Assembly: GCF_014202495.1 (NCBI RefSeq)
Contig: NZ_JACHHA010000002.1
Span: forward strand, 293,548-357,547
Source of the DNA: Cerasibacillus quisquiliarum
Lineage (GTDB): Bacteria > Bacillota > Bacilli > Bacillales > Amphibacillaceae
DNA length: 64,000 nt
Direction of reading: 5' to 3'
How positions within the stretch are numbered: position 1 is the stretch's first letter; every line of letters begins with the position of its first letter. Positions 1 to 8,402 of the stretch are shown here, piece after piece. Both the position numbers and the translations under genes were made by a program. The notes below the pieces were generated by a model that had not been told where the DNA came from, ran no database searches, and saw only the letters and a list, made by a program, of their open reading frames with translations.

Positions 1-1082
1 TAATCGACCCATAATCCGCCCATTGAATAATGAACAGCTGGGAAGATCTTCATTGGTACTTTACGCGGATCCTCGCCAACAAACTTCTCATAAATTTCAA
101 TAATTCCACCCAGTTTAACATCAAGCTCTTTCGGATCCTTATGTGATAAATCGAGATAAACCATGTTTTCTCCATTAATGCCTAATTTTTGATTGACACA
201 GACATCAAAAATTTCACGTGTTGCAATATCACGTGGAACTAGGTTACCATATGCAGGATATTTCTCTTCTAAGAAATACCAAGGCTCTCCATCTTTATAC
301 GTCCACACACGTCCACCTTCTCCACGTGCCGATTCACTCATAAGACGTAATTTATCATCACCTGGAATGGCTGTTGGATGAATCTGGATAAATTCTCCGT
401 TTGCATAGCGTACACCTTGTTGATACAGTCTACTTGCAGCTGATCCAGTGTTAATGATTGAGTTTGTTGATTTACCGAAAATAATTCCTGGACCACCTGT
501 TGCAAATATCGTTGCATCCGCTCGAAATGCTCTAATTTCATGTGTTTTTAAATCTTGTGCAACGATACCTTTACCTACACCATTATCTATAATGGCTTCA
601 ATAAACTCCCAACCCTCGTATTTAGTGACGAGTCCTTCAACTTCCCAACGTCTTACTTGTTCATCAAGAGCATATAGTAGCTGTTGTCCTGTTGTAGCAC
701 CTGCAAAAGCCGTACGGTGATGTTGCGTTCCACCAAAACGTCTAAAATCAAGTAAACCTTCAGGTGTACGGTTAAACATTACCCCCATACGGTCTAATAA
801 ATTAATTATGCCAGGTGCTGCCTCACACATCGCCTTGACCGGCGGTTGGTTAGCAAGGAAGTCACCACCATATACGGTATCATCAAAGTGAATCCAAGGC
901 GAATCTCCTTCTCCTTTTGTATTCACCGCACCGTTTATGCCACCTTGAGCACAGACAGAGTGAGAGCGTTTTACAGGTACGATTGAGAATAAATCAACGC
1001 TTACACCAGCTTCTGCTGCTTTAATTGTCGCCATCAGGCCTGCTAGACCACCGCCAACAACAGCAATTCTACGATTTTTCAT
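1..1082 (-). CDS. sdhA: Succinate dehydrogenase flavoprotein subunit, partial (C-terminus off window)
   Basis: Catalytic FAD subunit of succinate dehydrogenase (complex II), which oxidises succinate to fumarate on the cytoplasmic face of the membrane. The frame is open from the ATG at 1082 to the window edge, giving about 360 N-terminal residues. Visible are the dinucleotide-binding GGGLAGL at residues 10-16, the flavin-attachment segment SHSVCAQGGINGAV with His41 as the likely covalent FAD site, and a long stretch typical of SdhA/FrdA (HHRTAFAGATTGQQLL, IHPTAIPG). An AAGGAGTG ribosome site precedes the ATG. It lies 45 bp after sdhC in the same direction, as in the Bacillus sdhCAB operon; sdhB would lie left of the window. 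Confidence 0.97.
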   Translation of the reverse strand, partial: MKNRRIAVVGGGLAGLMATIKAAEAGVSVDLFSIVPVKRSHSVCAQGGINGAVNTKGEGDSPWIHFDDTVYGGDFLANQPPVKAMCEAAPGIINLLDRMGVMFNRTPEGLLDFRRFGGTQHHRTAFAGATTGQQLLYALDEQVRRWEVEGLVTKYEGWEFIEAIIDNGVGKGIVAQDLKTHEIRAFRADATIFATGGPGIIFGKSTNSIINTGSAASRLYQQGVRYANGEFIQIHPTAIPGDDKLRLMSESARGEGGRVWTYKDGEPWYFLEEKYPAYGNLVPRDIATREIFDVCVNQKLGINGENMVYLDLSHKDPKELDVKLGGIIEIYEKFVGEDPRKVPMKIFPAVHYSMGGLWVD

Positions 1083-1127
1083 TAAATCACTCACTCCTTC
1101 ATCTCTATTTCAAACATCCGTTTCAAT

Positions 1128-1739
1128 TTAAACAAAAGCAAACAAAGCTCTGATACCTAAATAACTCACTGCTAAGAAAACAAGAATTGTGAAGTATGTA
1201 ACGATTTTTTGTGATCTAGGTGATTGTGTGAAACCCCAAGTAACCATAAAGCCCCATAAACCGTTAGCAAAGTGAAATACTGTTGAAATTACCCCAATAA
1301 CATAGAACCAGAAAATAAATGGATCAGACAACACGCCTTCCATAAAGCTATAAGATACTTCTACATTTCCTAGTGCAACTTGTACACGTGTTTCCCAAAC
1401 ATGCCAAGCAATGAAAATTAACGTTACAATACCTGTAACACGTTGTAAGAAAAATAGGATGTTACGACCGAAACTATATTTCCTAGTATTGTTTCGTGCT
1501 GTAAGAACAATATAAACCCCCAAAATAGCATGAAACAAAATCGGCAGAAAGATAACAAAAATTTCTAAAAGTGGTCGAAATGGTAATTCAAACATAAATT
1601 GTGCTGCCTTATTGAAACTTTCTGCACCATATACAGCAAAATGGTTAATAAATAAATGCTGTACTAAAAACAGCCCGATAGGAATAACTCCTAGTAATGA
1701 GTGTAATCTCCTATAAAAAAATTCTCTATGCTCTGCCAT
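1128..1739 (-). CDS. sdhC: Succinate dehydrogenase cytochrome b558 subunit
   Basis: Membrane anchor of succinate dehydrogenase. It carries two b haems and passes electrons to menaquinone. The 203 residues hold five hydrophobic segments. His28, His70, His113 and His156 fall where the four axial haem ligands of the B. subtilis protein lie, so it should be a di-haem anchor. A GAGGGGGG ribosome site precedes the ATG. It is the first gene of the sdhC-sdhA unit; the 315-bp region upstream, shared with divergent yslB, contains its promoter. Confidence 0.96.
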   Translation of the reverse strand: MAEHREFFYRRLHSLLGVIPIGLFLVQHLFINHFAVYGAESFNKAAQFMFELPFRPLLEIFVIFLPILFHAILGVYIVLTARNNTRKYSFGRNILFFLQRVTGIVTLIFIAWHVWETRVQVALGNVEVSYSFMEGVLSDPFIFWFYVIGVISTVFHFANGLWGFMVTWGFTQSPRSQKIVTYFTILVFLAVSYLGIRALFAFV

Positions 1740-1849
1740 GTGCTACCCCCCTCAAAGTAATGGTTTTAAAATTTTAATTAATCCGTTTGGCATGTTTTGT
1801 ACAATTCGGTGAAATAAGCATTTCATTATATCTCATTTCACTTTATGAT

Positions 1850-1898
1850 GTACAATTTGTACCATATTTATTGTACTTCTAACAACAAAAAGCGTCAA
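1850..1898 (-). promoter_or_regulatory. Predicted sdhCA promoter with a palindrome on the start site
   Basis: On the minus strand, TTGACG (1898-1893) and TACAAT (1875-1870) are 17 bp apart, a good sigma-A promoter. Transcription should begin near 1863. The perfect palindrome GTACAATTTGTAC (1850-1862) sits directly there, a usual place for a repressor site. TTGTACAA recurs at 1797-1804. The regulator is unknown. The rest of 1740-2063 shows no gene. Confidence 0.5.
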
Positions 1899-2063
1899 GG
1901 AAACGAATTATTTTATTCCTTTTTTTCAAACGTTTTGTCTTATTGCATGATAAGATATCTATCAATGTTGCACAATTTACATCTAAAATGGATAATAAGA
2001 ATAGAACTTATAAATGATTAACTTATTTATGTACGCTTTATTTATAGAGAAAGGATGACACTC

Positions 2064-2510
2064 ATGAGTGAAGAAAAGTTATCTGTATCTGTTCTTAAAA
2101 ACATTCATACATCAGGGGCAGGATATGACGTTCTTCGATACATAGGATTAACAGATCTACTTGGACCTGAAAAAAATACACTTATTTATTTTATGGGAAA
2201 GAACTTAGCACGAAAATTTGAAATTAAAACATTAGGTGATGTTATTTTTTTCTTTGAACAGATGGGTTGGGGGAAATTAGAATTAATTAAAGAAAAAAGA
2301 AATCGTGTTCTATTCTCTTTATTAGCTGATTCTGTTGCGCAACGTTTACATGCAAAAATCAAGACTGATTTTTTAATGGAAGCTGGGTTTCTAGCTGAAG
2401 CCATGCAACAATTAAAAGAAATCGAATGTGAATGTACTGTTAAAACACATGACCGCATCGGAAAAGTCGAATTCACTGTGTTTTATACCGAAAAAATAGA
2501 GCATCACTAG
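2064..2510 (+). CDS. yslB: YslB family protein (DUF2507)
   Basis: A 148-residue protein of the YslB/DUF2507 family, related to V4R/heme-NO-binding-like small-molecule domains. No function is established. The start at 2064 is preferred over the ATG at 2055, because 2055 lies inside the AAAGGATG ribosome site and 2064 has normal spacing. No signal peptide or membrane segment is visible. It is divergent from sdhC and ends before a strong hairpin. In B. subtilis the gene also lies next to sdhC, but lysC, which follows there, is absent here. Confidence 0.85.
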   Translation: MSEEKLSVSVLKNIHTSGAGYDVLRYIGLTDLLGPEKNTLIYFMGKNLARKFEIKTLGDVIFFFEQMGWGKLELIKEKRNRVLFSLLADSVAQRLHAKIKTDFLMEAGFLAEAMQQLKEIECECTVKTHDRIGKVEFTVFYTEKIEHH

Positions 2511-2517
2511 CAAATGA

Positions 2518-2560
2518 AGAGATTCCAATAATGACAATTAATTATTGGAATCTCTTTTGT
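2518..2560 (+). terminator. Rho-independent terminator after yslB
   Basis: A perfect 15-bp stem (AGAGATTCCAATAAT, 2518-2532, with its complement at 2541-2555), an 8-nt loop and a T-rich tail. It lies 8 bp after the yslB stop. Confidence 0.9.
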
Positions 2561-2638
2561 TGTTTGTTTTCATTTTCTACTCTACTTGTTATATAATTTA
2601 AAACATAAACATTTCACCTAAATTGATTTGTGATGATG

Positions 2639-4426
2639 TTATTTTTCCTTCTCATGATTCAGATGTTCAATCACTTCTTTAGCAACATTTTGGGGGATGC
2701 CTAATTTTGTTATGTCTTCTATTTGTGCTCTTCTAATACGTTCTAAAGATTTAAAATGACGCATCAATGTCTTTTTTCGTTTTTCACCGACTCCTGGAAT
2801 GTGGTCCAATTCTGATTGAAACATGCCTTTTTCACGCCGCTTACGATGGAACGTAACAGCAAATCGATGAACTTCATCTTGAATTCTTTGCACAAGATAA
2901 AACTCTTGAGACTTTCGCGAAAGTGGGATAGCTTCTGGGGGATCCCCATACAATAATTCACTTGTCCGATGATATGCATCTTTTACTAAACCACAAAGGG
3001 GGATATCTAGTCCAAGTTCATTTTCTAATACATCGCGCGCCACACTCATCTGCCCTTTACCACCATCAACTATAATTAAATCAGGTAACGGAAGATTCTC
3101 TTTTAAAACACGTGTATAACGTCTCCTAATCACTTCCCGCATCGTATCATAGTCGTCTGGTCCTTCAACATGTTTAATCTTGTATTTACGATACTCTTTT
3201 TTCGCTGGCTTACCATCAATAAATACAACCATAGCTGATACAGGATCAACACCTTGGATATTTGAATTATCAAACGCCTCTATTCTGTGTGGTGTTTCAA
3301 TATGAAGTGCATCGCCTAATTTTTCTACTGCCACAATTGTACGCTCTTCATCTCTTTCAATGAGAGAAAATCTTTCTTCAAGCGATACTTTTGCATTTTT
3401 CATTGCCATTTCCACAAGTTCCCGCTTTTTACCTCTAAAAGGGGTATGAACATCTACTTCCAACAATTTCTCAATTAATTCTATTTCCGTCCCAATCGGC
3501 AAAAGAATGCGTTTCGGTTTTGGATGATGTTTATGCATATAGAAGCGTGCAATAAAAGAAATGAAAACATCCTCGGCTTCATCTAAATAAGGAAAAATAG
3601 AAACTTCTCTTTCAATTAACTTTCCTTGACGAACGAAAAAGACTTGAACACACATCCAACCTTTATCATAATAATAACCAAATATATCTAAATCAATTTT
3701 TTCATTCAAAATAATTTTTTGTTGTTCCATAACAGCTTCAATATGCTGAATTTGGTCACGATATTCCTTAGCACGCTCAAATTTTAATTCATTGCTCGCC
3801 TTGTACATTTTCTCTTCCAATATATTTTTTATGCCTTTATATCCACCCTGTAAGAATGATGTAATATCACGAACTATCCGTTCATATTCATCATTTGTCG
3901 GTGGCTGATCACTACAAGCTAAACATTGTCCCATATGGTAATATAAGCAATATCTCCCACGTGGATTATTACATTTTCTCAACGGATATAATCGGTCAAG
4001 TAACTTTTTTGTCTCCCTTGCTGCCACTACATTTGGATATGGTCCAAAATATTTTCCGCCATCATCTTTTACTTGACGGGTAATTAATAGTCGTGGATGA
4101 CGCTCAGATGTAATTTTTAAATAAGGATACGATTTATCATCTTTTAACATCACATTATATTTAGGATCATGCTTCTTAATTAAATTCATTTCCAATATAA
4201 GAGCTTCCATTTCAGATGAGGTAATAATATATTCGAAGTCTTTGATTTCCTGAACGAGTCTTGTAGTTTTTTTATCATGTGCCCCTGTGAAGTAAGAGCG
4301 AACACGATCTTTTAATTTTTTTGATTTCCCGACATATATCACTGTTCCGTGCTTATCTTTCATTAAATAACAACCGGGCTTTTCTGGAATCAGCTGAAGC
4401 TTTTCCTTCATATTATCGTTCATCAT
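2639..4426 (-). CDS. uvrC: Excinuclease ABC subunit C
   Basis: Nuclease of nucleotide excision repair; it cuts the damaged strand on both sides of a UvrB-marked lesion. In order: a GIY-YIG nuclease domain (about residues 15-95, GCYLMKD and VIYVGKSK), a UVR coiled helix pair near 200-235 that contacts UvrB, an RNase-H-like nuclease domain ([18 protein letters not shown]), and tandem helix-hairpin-helix motifs at the end ([10 protein letters not shown]). The ATG at 4426 (595 residues) follows AAAGGGG at good spacing; the open frame runs 24 codons further upstream but without a ribosome site or family similarity. The gene stands between yslB and trxA as in B. subtilis. Confidence 0.96.
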   Translation of the reverse strand: MMNDNMKEKLQLIPEKPGCYLMKDKHGTVIYVGKSKKLKDRVRSYFTGAHDKKTTRLVQEIKDFEYIITSSEMEALILEMNLIKKHDPKYNVMLKDDKSYPYLKITSERHPRLLITRQVKDDGGKYFGPYPNVVAARETKKLLDRLYPLRKCNNPRGRYCLYYHMGQCLACSDQPPTNDEYERIVRDITSFLQGGYKGIKNILEEKMYKASNELKFERAKEYRDQIQHIEAVMEQQKIILNEKIDLDIFGYYYDKGWMCVQVFFVRQGKLIEREVSIFPYLDEAEDVFISFIARFYMHKHHPKPKRILLPIGTEIELIEKLLEVDVHTPFRGKKRELVEMAMKNAKVSLEERFSLIERDEERTIVAVEKLGDALHIETPHRIEAFDNSNIQGVDPVSAMVVFIDGKPAKKEYRKYKIKHVEGPDDYDTMREVIRRRYTRVLKENLPLPDLIIVDGGKGQMSVARDVLENELGLDIPLCGLVKDAYHRTSELLYGDPPEAIPLSRKSQEFYLVQRIQDEVHRFAVTFHRKRREKGMFQSELDHIPGVGEKRKKTLMRHFKSLERIRRAQIEDITKLGIPQNVAKEVIEHLNHEKEK

Positions 4427-4489
4427 GTCAATCCCCTTTAATACGCATCCAAAAACAAGTTCATATCTTAACATACTATGGATCTTAAT

Positions 4490-4536
4490 AAAAAACAAAT
4501 CCCTTGATACAAGTTATATCAAGGGATTTGTTTTTT
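4490..4536 (-). terminator. Terminator after trxA
   Basis: A 20-bp inverted repeat (4490-4509 with 4517-4536) with A/T runs at both ends, so it can work in both directions. It begins 3 bp after the trxA stop. Confidence 0.9.
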
Positions 4537-4538
4537 AT

Positions 4539-4853
4539 TTACGCATGTTTATTAACTAAATCAACTAGCGCTTCTTTTGGACGAAAACCAACAACTTGGT
4601 CAACGACATTTCCATCTTTAAATAGAAGTAAAGTTGGAATACTCATAACACCGAATTTAGCTGCCGTTTCTTGATTTTCATCAACGTTAAGTTTAACAAT
4701 TTGTACCTTTTCACCTAACTCTTTATCTAAATCCTCTAATACTGGTGCAATCATTTTACATGGTCCACACCATGGTGCCCAAAAGTCAGCTAAAACTAAG
4801 CCTTCAGATGTTTCTTTTGCGAAATTTTGATCTGTTACATCAAGAATTGCCAT
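4539..4853 (-). CDS. trxA: Thioredoxin
   Basis: Cytosolic protein-disulphide reductant that supplies electrons to ribonucleotide reductase, methionine sulphoxide reductase and others. The 104-residue protein has the redox site WCGPC at residues 28-32, cis-proline Pro73 in SIPT, and the buried Asp of LADFWAPWC. The start at 4853 follows GGAGGAT with 7-nt spacing and gives the normal family length. It is a single-gene unit between two terminators. Confidence 0.98.
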   Translation of the reverse strand: MAILDVTDQNFAKETSEGLVLADFWAPWCGPCKMIAPVLEDLDKELGEKVQIVKLNVDENQETAAKFGVMSIPTLLLFKDGNVVDQVVGFRPKEALVDLVNKHA

Positions 4854-4970
4854 TAACATATCCTCCTTAATCATTACTGTCAAATTGACTAGTGCAAACT
4901 GAGTATATCATTAAACACGATTTCTTACCTAACAGTTTGCTTAAAGCAAGTAAAATCATACATGTTAATG

Positions 4971-5001
4971 AAAAGATCTAGCATATTAAGCTAGATCTTT
5001 T
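4971..5001 (-). terminator. Terminator after etfA
   Basis: A 12-bp stem (AAAAGATCTAGC, 4971-4982, with 4990-5001) and a 7-nt loop, just after the etfA stop. It closes the fadR-fadB-etfB-etfA unit. Confidence 0.88.
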
Positions 5002-5008
5002 TGCAGTT

Positions 5009-5986
5009 TTAATTTTCTGCTTTAATCTTCTTAACTTCTTCAATTAATAATGGTAACACTTCGAACATATCACCAACAATACCGTAGTCAGCAATGTTAA
5101 AAATGTTTGCTTCTGGGTCTTTGTTAACTGCAACAATAACTTTAGAGTTAGACATTCCCGCTAAATGCTGAATAGCACCTGAGATACCAAAAGCAATATA
5201 TAAGTCTGGAGTAACTACTTTACCTGTTTGACCGATTTGTAGTGAATAGTCACAGTATCCAGCATCACAAGCCCCACGTGAAGCTCCGACTGCTGCACCT
5301 AAAAGATCTGCTAACTCGTATAAAGAATCAAATCCTTCTTTACTTTTAACAGCTCTTCCACCTGCAATAACAATACTTGCTTCAGATAAATCGACACCTT
5401 CTGATTTTTTACGGATAACTTCTTTGATAATTGTACGTAAGTCTTTAATCTCGACATCTTTTGATTCTACTTCTCCAGAAAGTGATTCATCACGTTCAAG
5501 TGCTGGAATGTTATTTGGACGGATTGTAACAAAGACAAGTCCTTCCTTAATAACTTTCTTCTCAAATGCCTTACCTGAATAGATTGGACGTATAAACACC
5601 GTCTCGCCATCTTCTTCATTTATTTCTGTCACATCTGAAATAAGACCTGTATTTAGCTTACTAGCAATTTTCGGTGTTAAATCTTTACCGATAGCTGTAT
5701 GGCCCATGACAATTGCATCAGGTGCTTCATCTTCTATGACAGCCTTAACTGCCTGACCATAACCGTCAGAAGTATAATGACCTAACTTTTCATCTGCTAC
5801 TGTTACAACACGATTTGCTCCGTAATAGATTAGTTCTTGTGCGAGCTCTTCTAAGTTATCATCCCCACAAAGAACACCCACAATTTCACCGTCGGATTTA
5901 ATTTTCTTTGCTGCTGCAATCGCTTCGAACGTTACATTTCTTAATGTCCCATCACGTGATTCCCCAATTACTAATACCTTACTCAT
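5009..5986 (-). CDS. etfA: Electron transfer flavoprotein alpha subunit
   Basis: FAD-carrying subunit of the EtfAB dimer, which takes electrons from acyl-CoA dehydrogenases during fatty-acid oxidation. It has 325 residues, the usual length. The C-terminal FAD domain is clear: GAAVGASRGACDAGY, SLQIGQTGKVVTPDLYIA and GISGAIQHLAGM around residues 230-285. A GGAAAGGAG site precedes the ATG. It is last in the fadR operon, 29 bp after etfB. Confidence 0.97.
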   Translation of the reverse strand: MSKVLVIGESRDGTLRNVTFEAIAAAKKIKSDGEIVGVLCGDDNLEELAQELIYYGANRVVTVADEKLGHYTSDGYGQAVKAVIEDEAPDAIVMGHTAIGKDLTPKIASKLNTGLISDVTEINEEDGETVFIRPIYSGKAFEKKVIKEGLVFVTIRPNNIPALERDESLSGEVESKDVEIKDLRTIIKEVIRKKSEGVDLSEASIVIAGGRAVKSKEGFDSLYELADLLGAAVGASRGACDAGYCDYSLQIGQTGKVVTPDLYIAFGISGAIQHLAGMSNSKVIVAVNKDPEANIFNIADYGIVGDMFEVLPLLIEEVKKIKAEN

Positions 5987-6015
5987 GTGAGTTTCTCCTT
6001 TCCATCTCTCTATTT

Positions 6016-6789
6016 TTATAGTACTTTTGCTTCATCTTTCAATAAGGACACGAGTTCTTTAACTTGATCTTCAATTTCACCTTCTAAAATGCGTCCTGCT
6101 TCTTTTTCAGGTGGTAGGAAAATATCGATAGTTTCTGTCTTCGGCTCTAAATCATCTTCATCTAAATCCAAATCATCAAGTTCCAGTTCTTCTAATGGTT
6201 TTTTCTTCGCTTTCATAATTCCTGGTAATGACGGATAACGTGGTTCGTTCAAACCTTGTTGACATGTAACAAGTAGTGGTAAACTTGTTTCAACTTTTTC
6301 CACATCACCTTCGACATCTTTTTCGATGTGAACGGTTTCATTTTCAATATCTAGACCAACAATTGTTGTTACAAACGGAATATCTAATTTCTCTGCAAGT
6401 CTTGGACCGACTTGACCACTTGCTTCATCAATTGCAACATTACCTGCTAAAATAAGATCAACATCTTTATCTTCAAAGTAAGCAGCTAAGATTTCAGTCG
6501 TTGTATACTGATCGCCTTCTTCTAAGTCGTCTTCAGTATTGATTAATACTGCTTTATCAGCTCCCATAGCTAGAGCAGTACGAAGTTGTTTTTCAGAATC
6601 CTCATCACCTACAGTAACAACTGTCACCTCTCCACCATGTTCATCTCGCTGCTTAATTGCCTCTTCAACTGCATATTCATCATACGGGTTGATGATGTAT
6701 TCAGCACTATCATCTTCTATACGTCCATCTGAAACAACGATTTTTTCTTCAGTATCAAATGTCTTTTTTAATAGTACATAAATATTCAT
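6016..6789 (-). CDS. etfB: Electron transfer flavoprotein beta subunit
   Basis: AMP-binding partner of EtfA. The 257 residues begin MNIYVLLKKTFDTEEK; the start at 6789 follows TAGGAGGAA, whereas the open frame upstream has no ribosome site. The signature VDLILAGNVAIDEASGQVGP and the conserved LPLLVTCQQGLNEPRYPSLPG-type segment are visible. A run of acidic residues near 200-220 (LELDDLDLDEDDLE) is also usual in Bacillus EtfB. It is co-transcribed with fadB upstream and etfA downstream. Confidence 0.97.
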   Translation of the reverse strand: MNIYVLLKKTFDTEEKIVVSDGRIEDDSAEYIINPYDEYAVEEAIKQRDEHGGEVTVVTVGDEDSEKQLRTALAMGADKAVLINTEDDLEEGDQYTTTEILAAYFEDKDVDLILAGNVAIDEASGQVGPRLAEKLDIPFVTTIVGLDIENETVHIEKDVEGDVEKVETSLPLLVTCQQGLNEPRYPSLPGIMKAKKKPLEELELDDLDLDEDDLEPKTETIDIFLPPEKEAGRILEGEIEDQVKELVSLLKDEAKVL

Positions 6790-6816
6790 TCCATTTCCTC
6801 CTAATCTGTATATCAA

Positions 6817-7590
6817 TTATTTATCTTTAAATTGCGGTTGACGCTTTTCTAAAAATGCTTGGACCCCTTCTTTTGCATCTTCTGATCCAAAAACTTCACT
6901 AAATAGGAGTGCTTCCTTTTCTACACCTTCAACAAATTGGCTCGTTTTTGCATATGGAATTAATTTCATGATGCGTTCAATAGATGGTTTGCTTTTTTCA
7001 GCAATTTGCTTTGCAAGACTCATTGCTTCATCTAGTAAATCATTCTCTGACGCCACTCTATTAACAAGACCCCATGAATAGGCTTCACTGCCTGTTATTG
7101 GTTCACCTGTTAATATCATTTCATATGCTTTAGCAGTACCTACATAACGTGGTAAACGTTGTGTTCCAGCAAACCCTGGAATAATACCAAGGTTCAACTC
7201 TGGTAAACCTAGCTTAGCATTTTCCGTCACGATACGAATATGACATGCCAAGGCTAGTTCTAAACCACCACCTAAAGCAGCCCCATGAATAGCTGCTATA
7301 AATGGGATGGAAGAGTTTTCAATACGATCGAAAACTTTATGACCGCGTTGTGCTAATGCTTTAAAGTCTGAAGTTTCCTGTAAGTTTGTAAACTCTTTCA
7401 CATCTGCACCTGCAGAGAAAAATCGTCCATCACCTTTTATCACAATCACTTTAGCAAGCTGTTCTTCTTGCACTCGATCAAGCAATTGATCTAACTCATT
7501 TAATAAGGTTGTCGATAATGCATTTGCTGGTGGACTTTTAATTGTAATGATACCAATTTTATCTTCTAACTGAAACTGAAGCAACCTCAT
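6817..7590 (-). CDS. fadB: Enoyl-CoA hydratase (beta-oxidation)
   Basis: Crotonase-fold enzyme that hydrates trans-2-enoyl-CoA to 3-hydroxyacyl-CoA. The 257 residues show both oxyanion-hole segments (FSAGADVKEF near 58-67 and HGAALGGGLELALAC near 102-116) and the catalytic Glu region LGLPELNLGIIPGFAGTQRL. A GAGGGGGG ribosome site precedes the ATG. It lies between fadR and etfB in the order of the B. subtilis fadR-fadB-etfB-etfA operon, so the function is likely the same, though paralogous hydratases have other substrates. Confidence 0.92.
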   Translation of the reverse strand: MRLLQFQLEDKIGIITIKSPPANALSTTLLNELDQLLDRVQEEQLAKVIVIKGDGRFFSAGADVKEFTNLQETSDFKALAQRGHKVFDRIENSSIPFIAAIHGAALGGGLELALACHIRIVTENAKLGLPELNLGIIPGFAGTQRLPRYVGTAKAYEMILTGEPITGSEAYSWGLVNRVASENDLLDEAMSLAKQIAEKSKPSIERIMKLIPYAKTSQFVEGVEKEALLFSEVFGSEDAKEGVQAFLEKRQPQFKDK

Positions 7591-7679
7591 TTTATCCCCC
7601 CCTCAGTGTTATTCTATCAAAAAATGATGATATACTCATCTTTTTAACAAAGTAAGGAACAAAATAAGTAAAAATAACA

Positions 7680-8267
7680 CTATTCACTTGGTGATAAACC
7701 GTTCATTAAAAGGTCATGAACATCTGGAGCGAGGCTGACCAAATCAAACTTTTGATTTTTCATAACCCAATTGGTAACAGTCTCATCTATCGTTCCAAAA
7801 ATCATTTGCCGCATAAGTGGAATATTTAAATCACGACGAATAACATGTTGCTCCATTCCCTCTTTTAATATCATGTCAATAATATCTAAATAGTCTTTGA
7901 GCACATTGTTAATTTGTTGCCTTATCTTAGGATCTGACTGTCGCAATTCAAGTTGAGTAACAATAGCTAGATGGTGATCGACTGCTAGCTGTTCAAAATG
8001 TAGCCTGATTAATGTGAGTAGCTTCTTTTGTATATCCTTCTCTTTATGAGTTGCATCAGCTATTTTTTGTATAAATTGTCCCATTTTTTCTCTAAATACA
8101 GAAACAAGAATATCTTCTTTATTTTTAAAATAGAGATAAATCGTACCATCAGCGACTCCAGCTTTTTTGGCGATTTTTGAAACTTGAGACGCATGATAAC
8201 CATTTTCTGCTATAACTTGTACGGCACCGTCAATAATTGCTTTATATTTCGGTCTGTTTTTCTTCAT
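7680..8267 (-). CDS. fadR: TetR-family fatty acid degradation regulator
   Basis: Repressor of fatty-acid degradation genes, released by long-chain acyl-CoAs in the B. subtilis relative. The 195-residue protein begins MKKNRPKY and has a TetR helix-turn-helix at about residues 25-50 (SKIAKKAGVADGTIYLYFKNKED), closely matching B. subtilis FadR. The start at 8267 follows AAGGAGAT; upstream in-frame residues lie across its own operator and are not expected to be translated. It is first gene of fadR-fadB-etfB-etfA and is presumably autoregulated through the operator at 8300-8317. Confidence 0.93.
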   Translation of the reverse strand: MKKNRPKYKAIIDGAVQVIAENGYHASQVSKIAKKAGVADGTIYLYFKNKEDILVSVFREKMGQFIQKIADATHKEKDIQKKLLTLIRLHFEQLAVDHHLAIVTQLELRQSDPKIRQQINNVLKDYLDIIDMILKEGMEQHVIRRDLNIPLMRQMIFGTIDETVTNWVMKNQKFDLVSLAPDVHDLLMNGLSPSE

Positions 8268-8299
8268 CGTAAATCTCCTTACTCGCTCACAACGCAAAG

Positions 8300-8317
8300 T
8301 GAATGAACAATCATTCA
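8300..8317 (-). promoter_or_regulatory. FadR operator
   Basis: TGAATGAACAATCATTCA is a 7-4-7 palindrome. It matches the arms of the known Bacillus FadR site (TGAATGA, 4 bp, TCATTCA) exactly. It lies 33 bp before fadR and overlaps the predicted transcription start. Confidence 0.9.
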
Positions 8318-8322
8318 TATAC

Positions 8323-8351
8323 AGTGTATAAGTAGATAGTTTGTTAGTCAA
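8323..8351 (-). promoter_or_regulatory. Predicted fadR operon promoter
   Basis: TTGACT (8351-8346) and TACACT (8328-8323) are 17 bp apart on the minus strand, immediately before the FadR operator. It lies after lcfA, so fadR-fadB-etfBA can be transcribed apart from lcfA. Confidence 0.55.
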
Positions 8352-8402
8352 ATAATAAGCTCGTCTATTATTATATATATTAATAAAAAGCAGTCAACTT
8401 CT

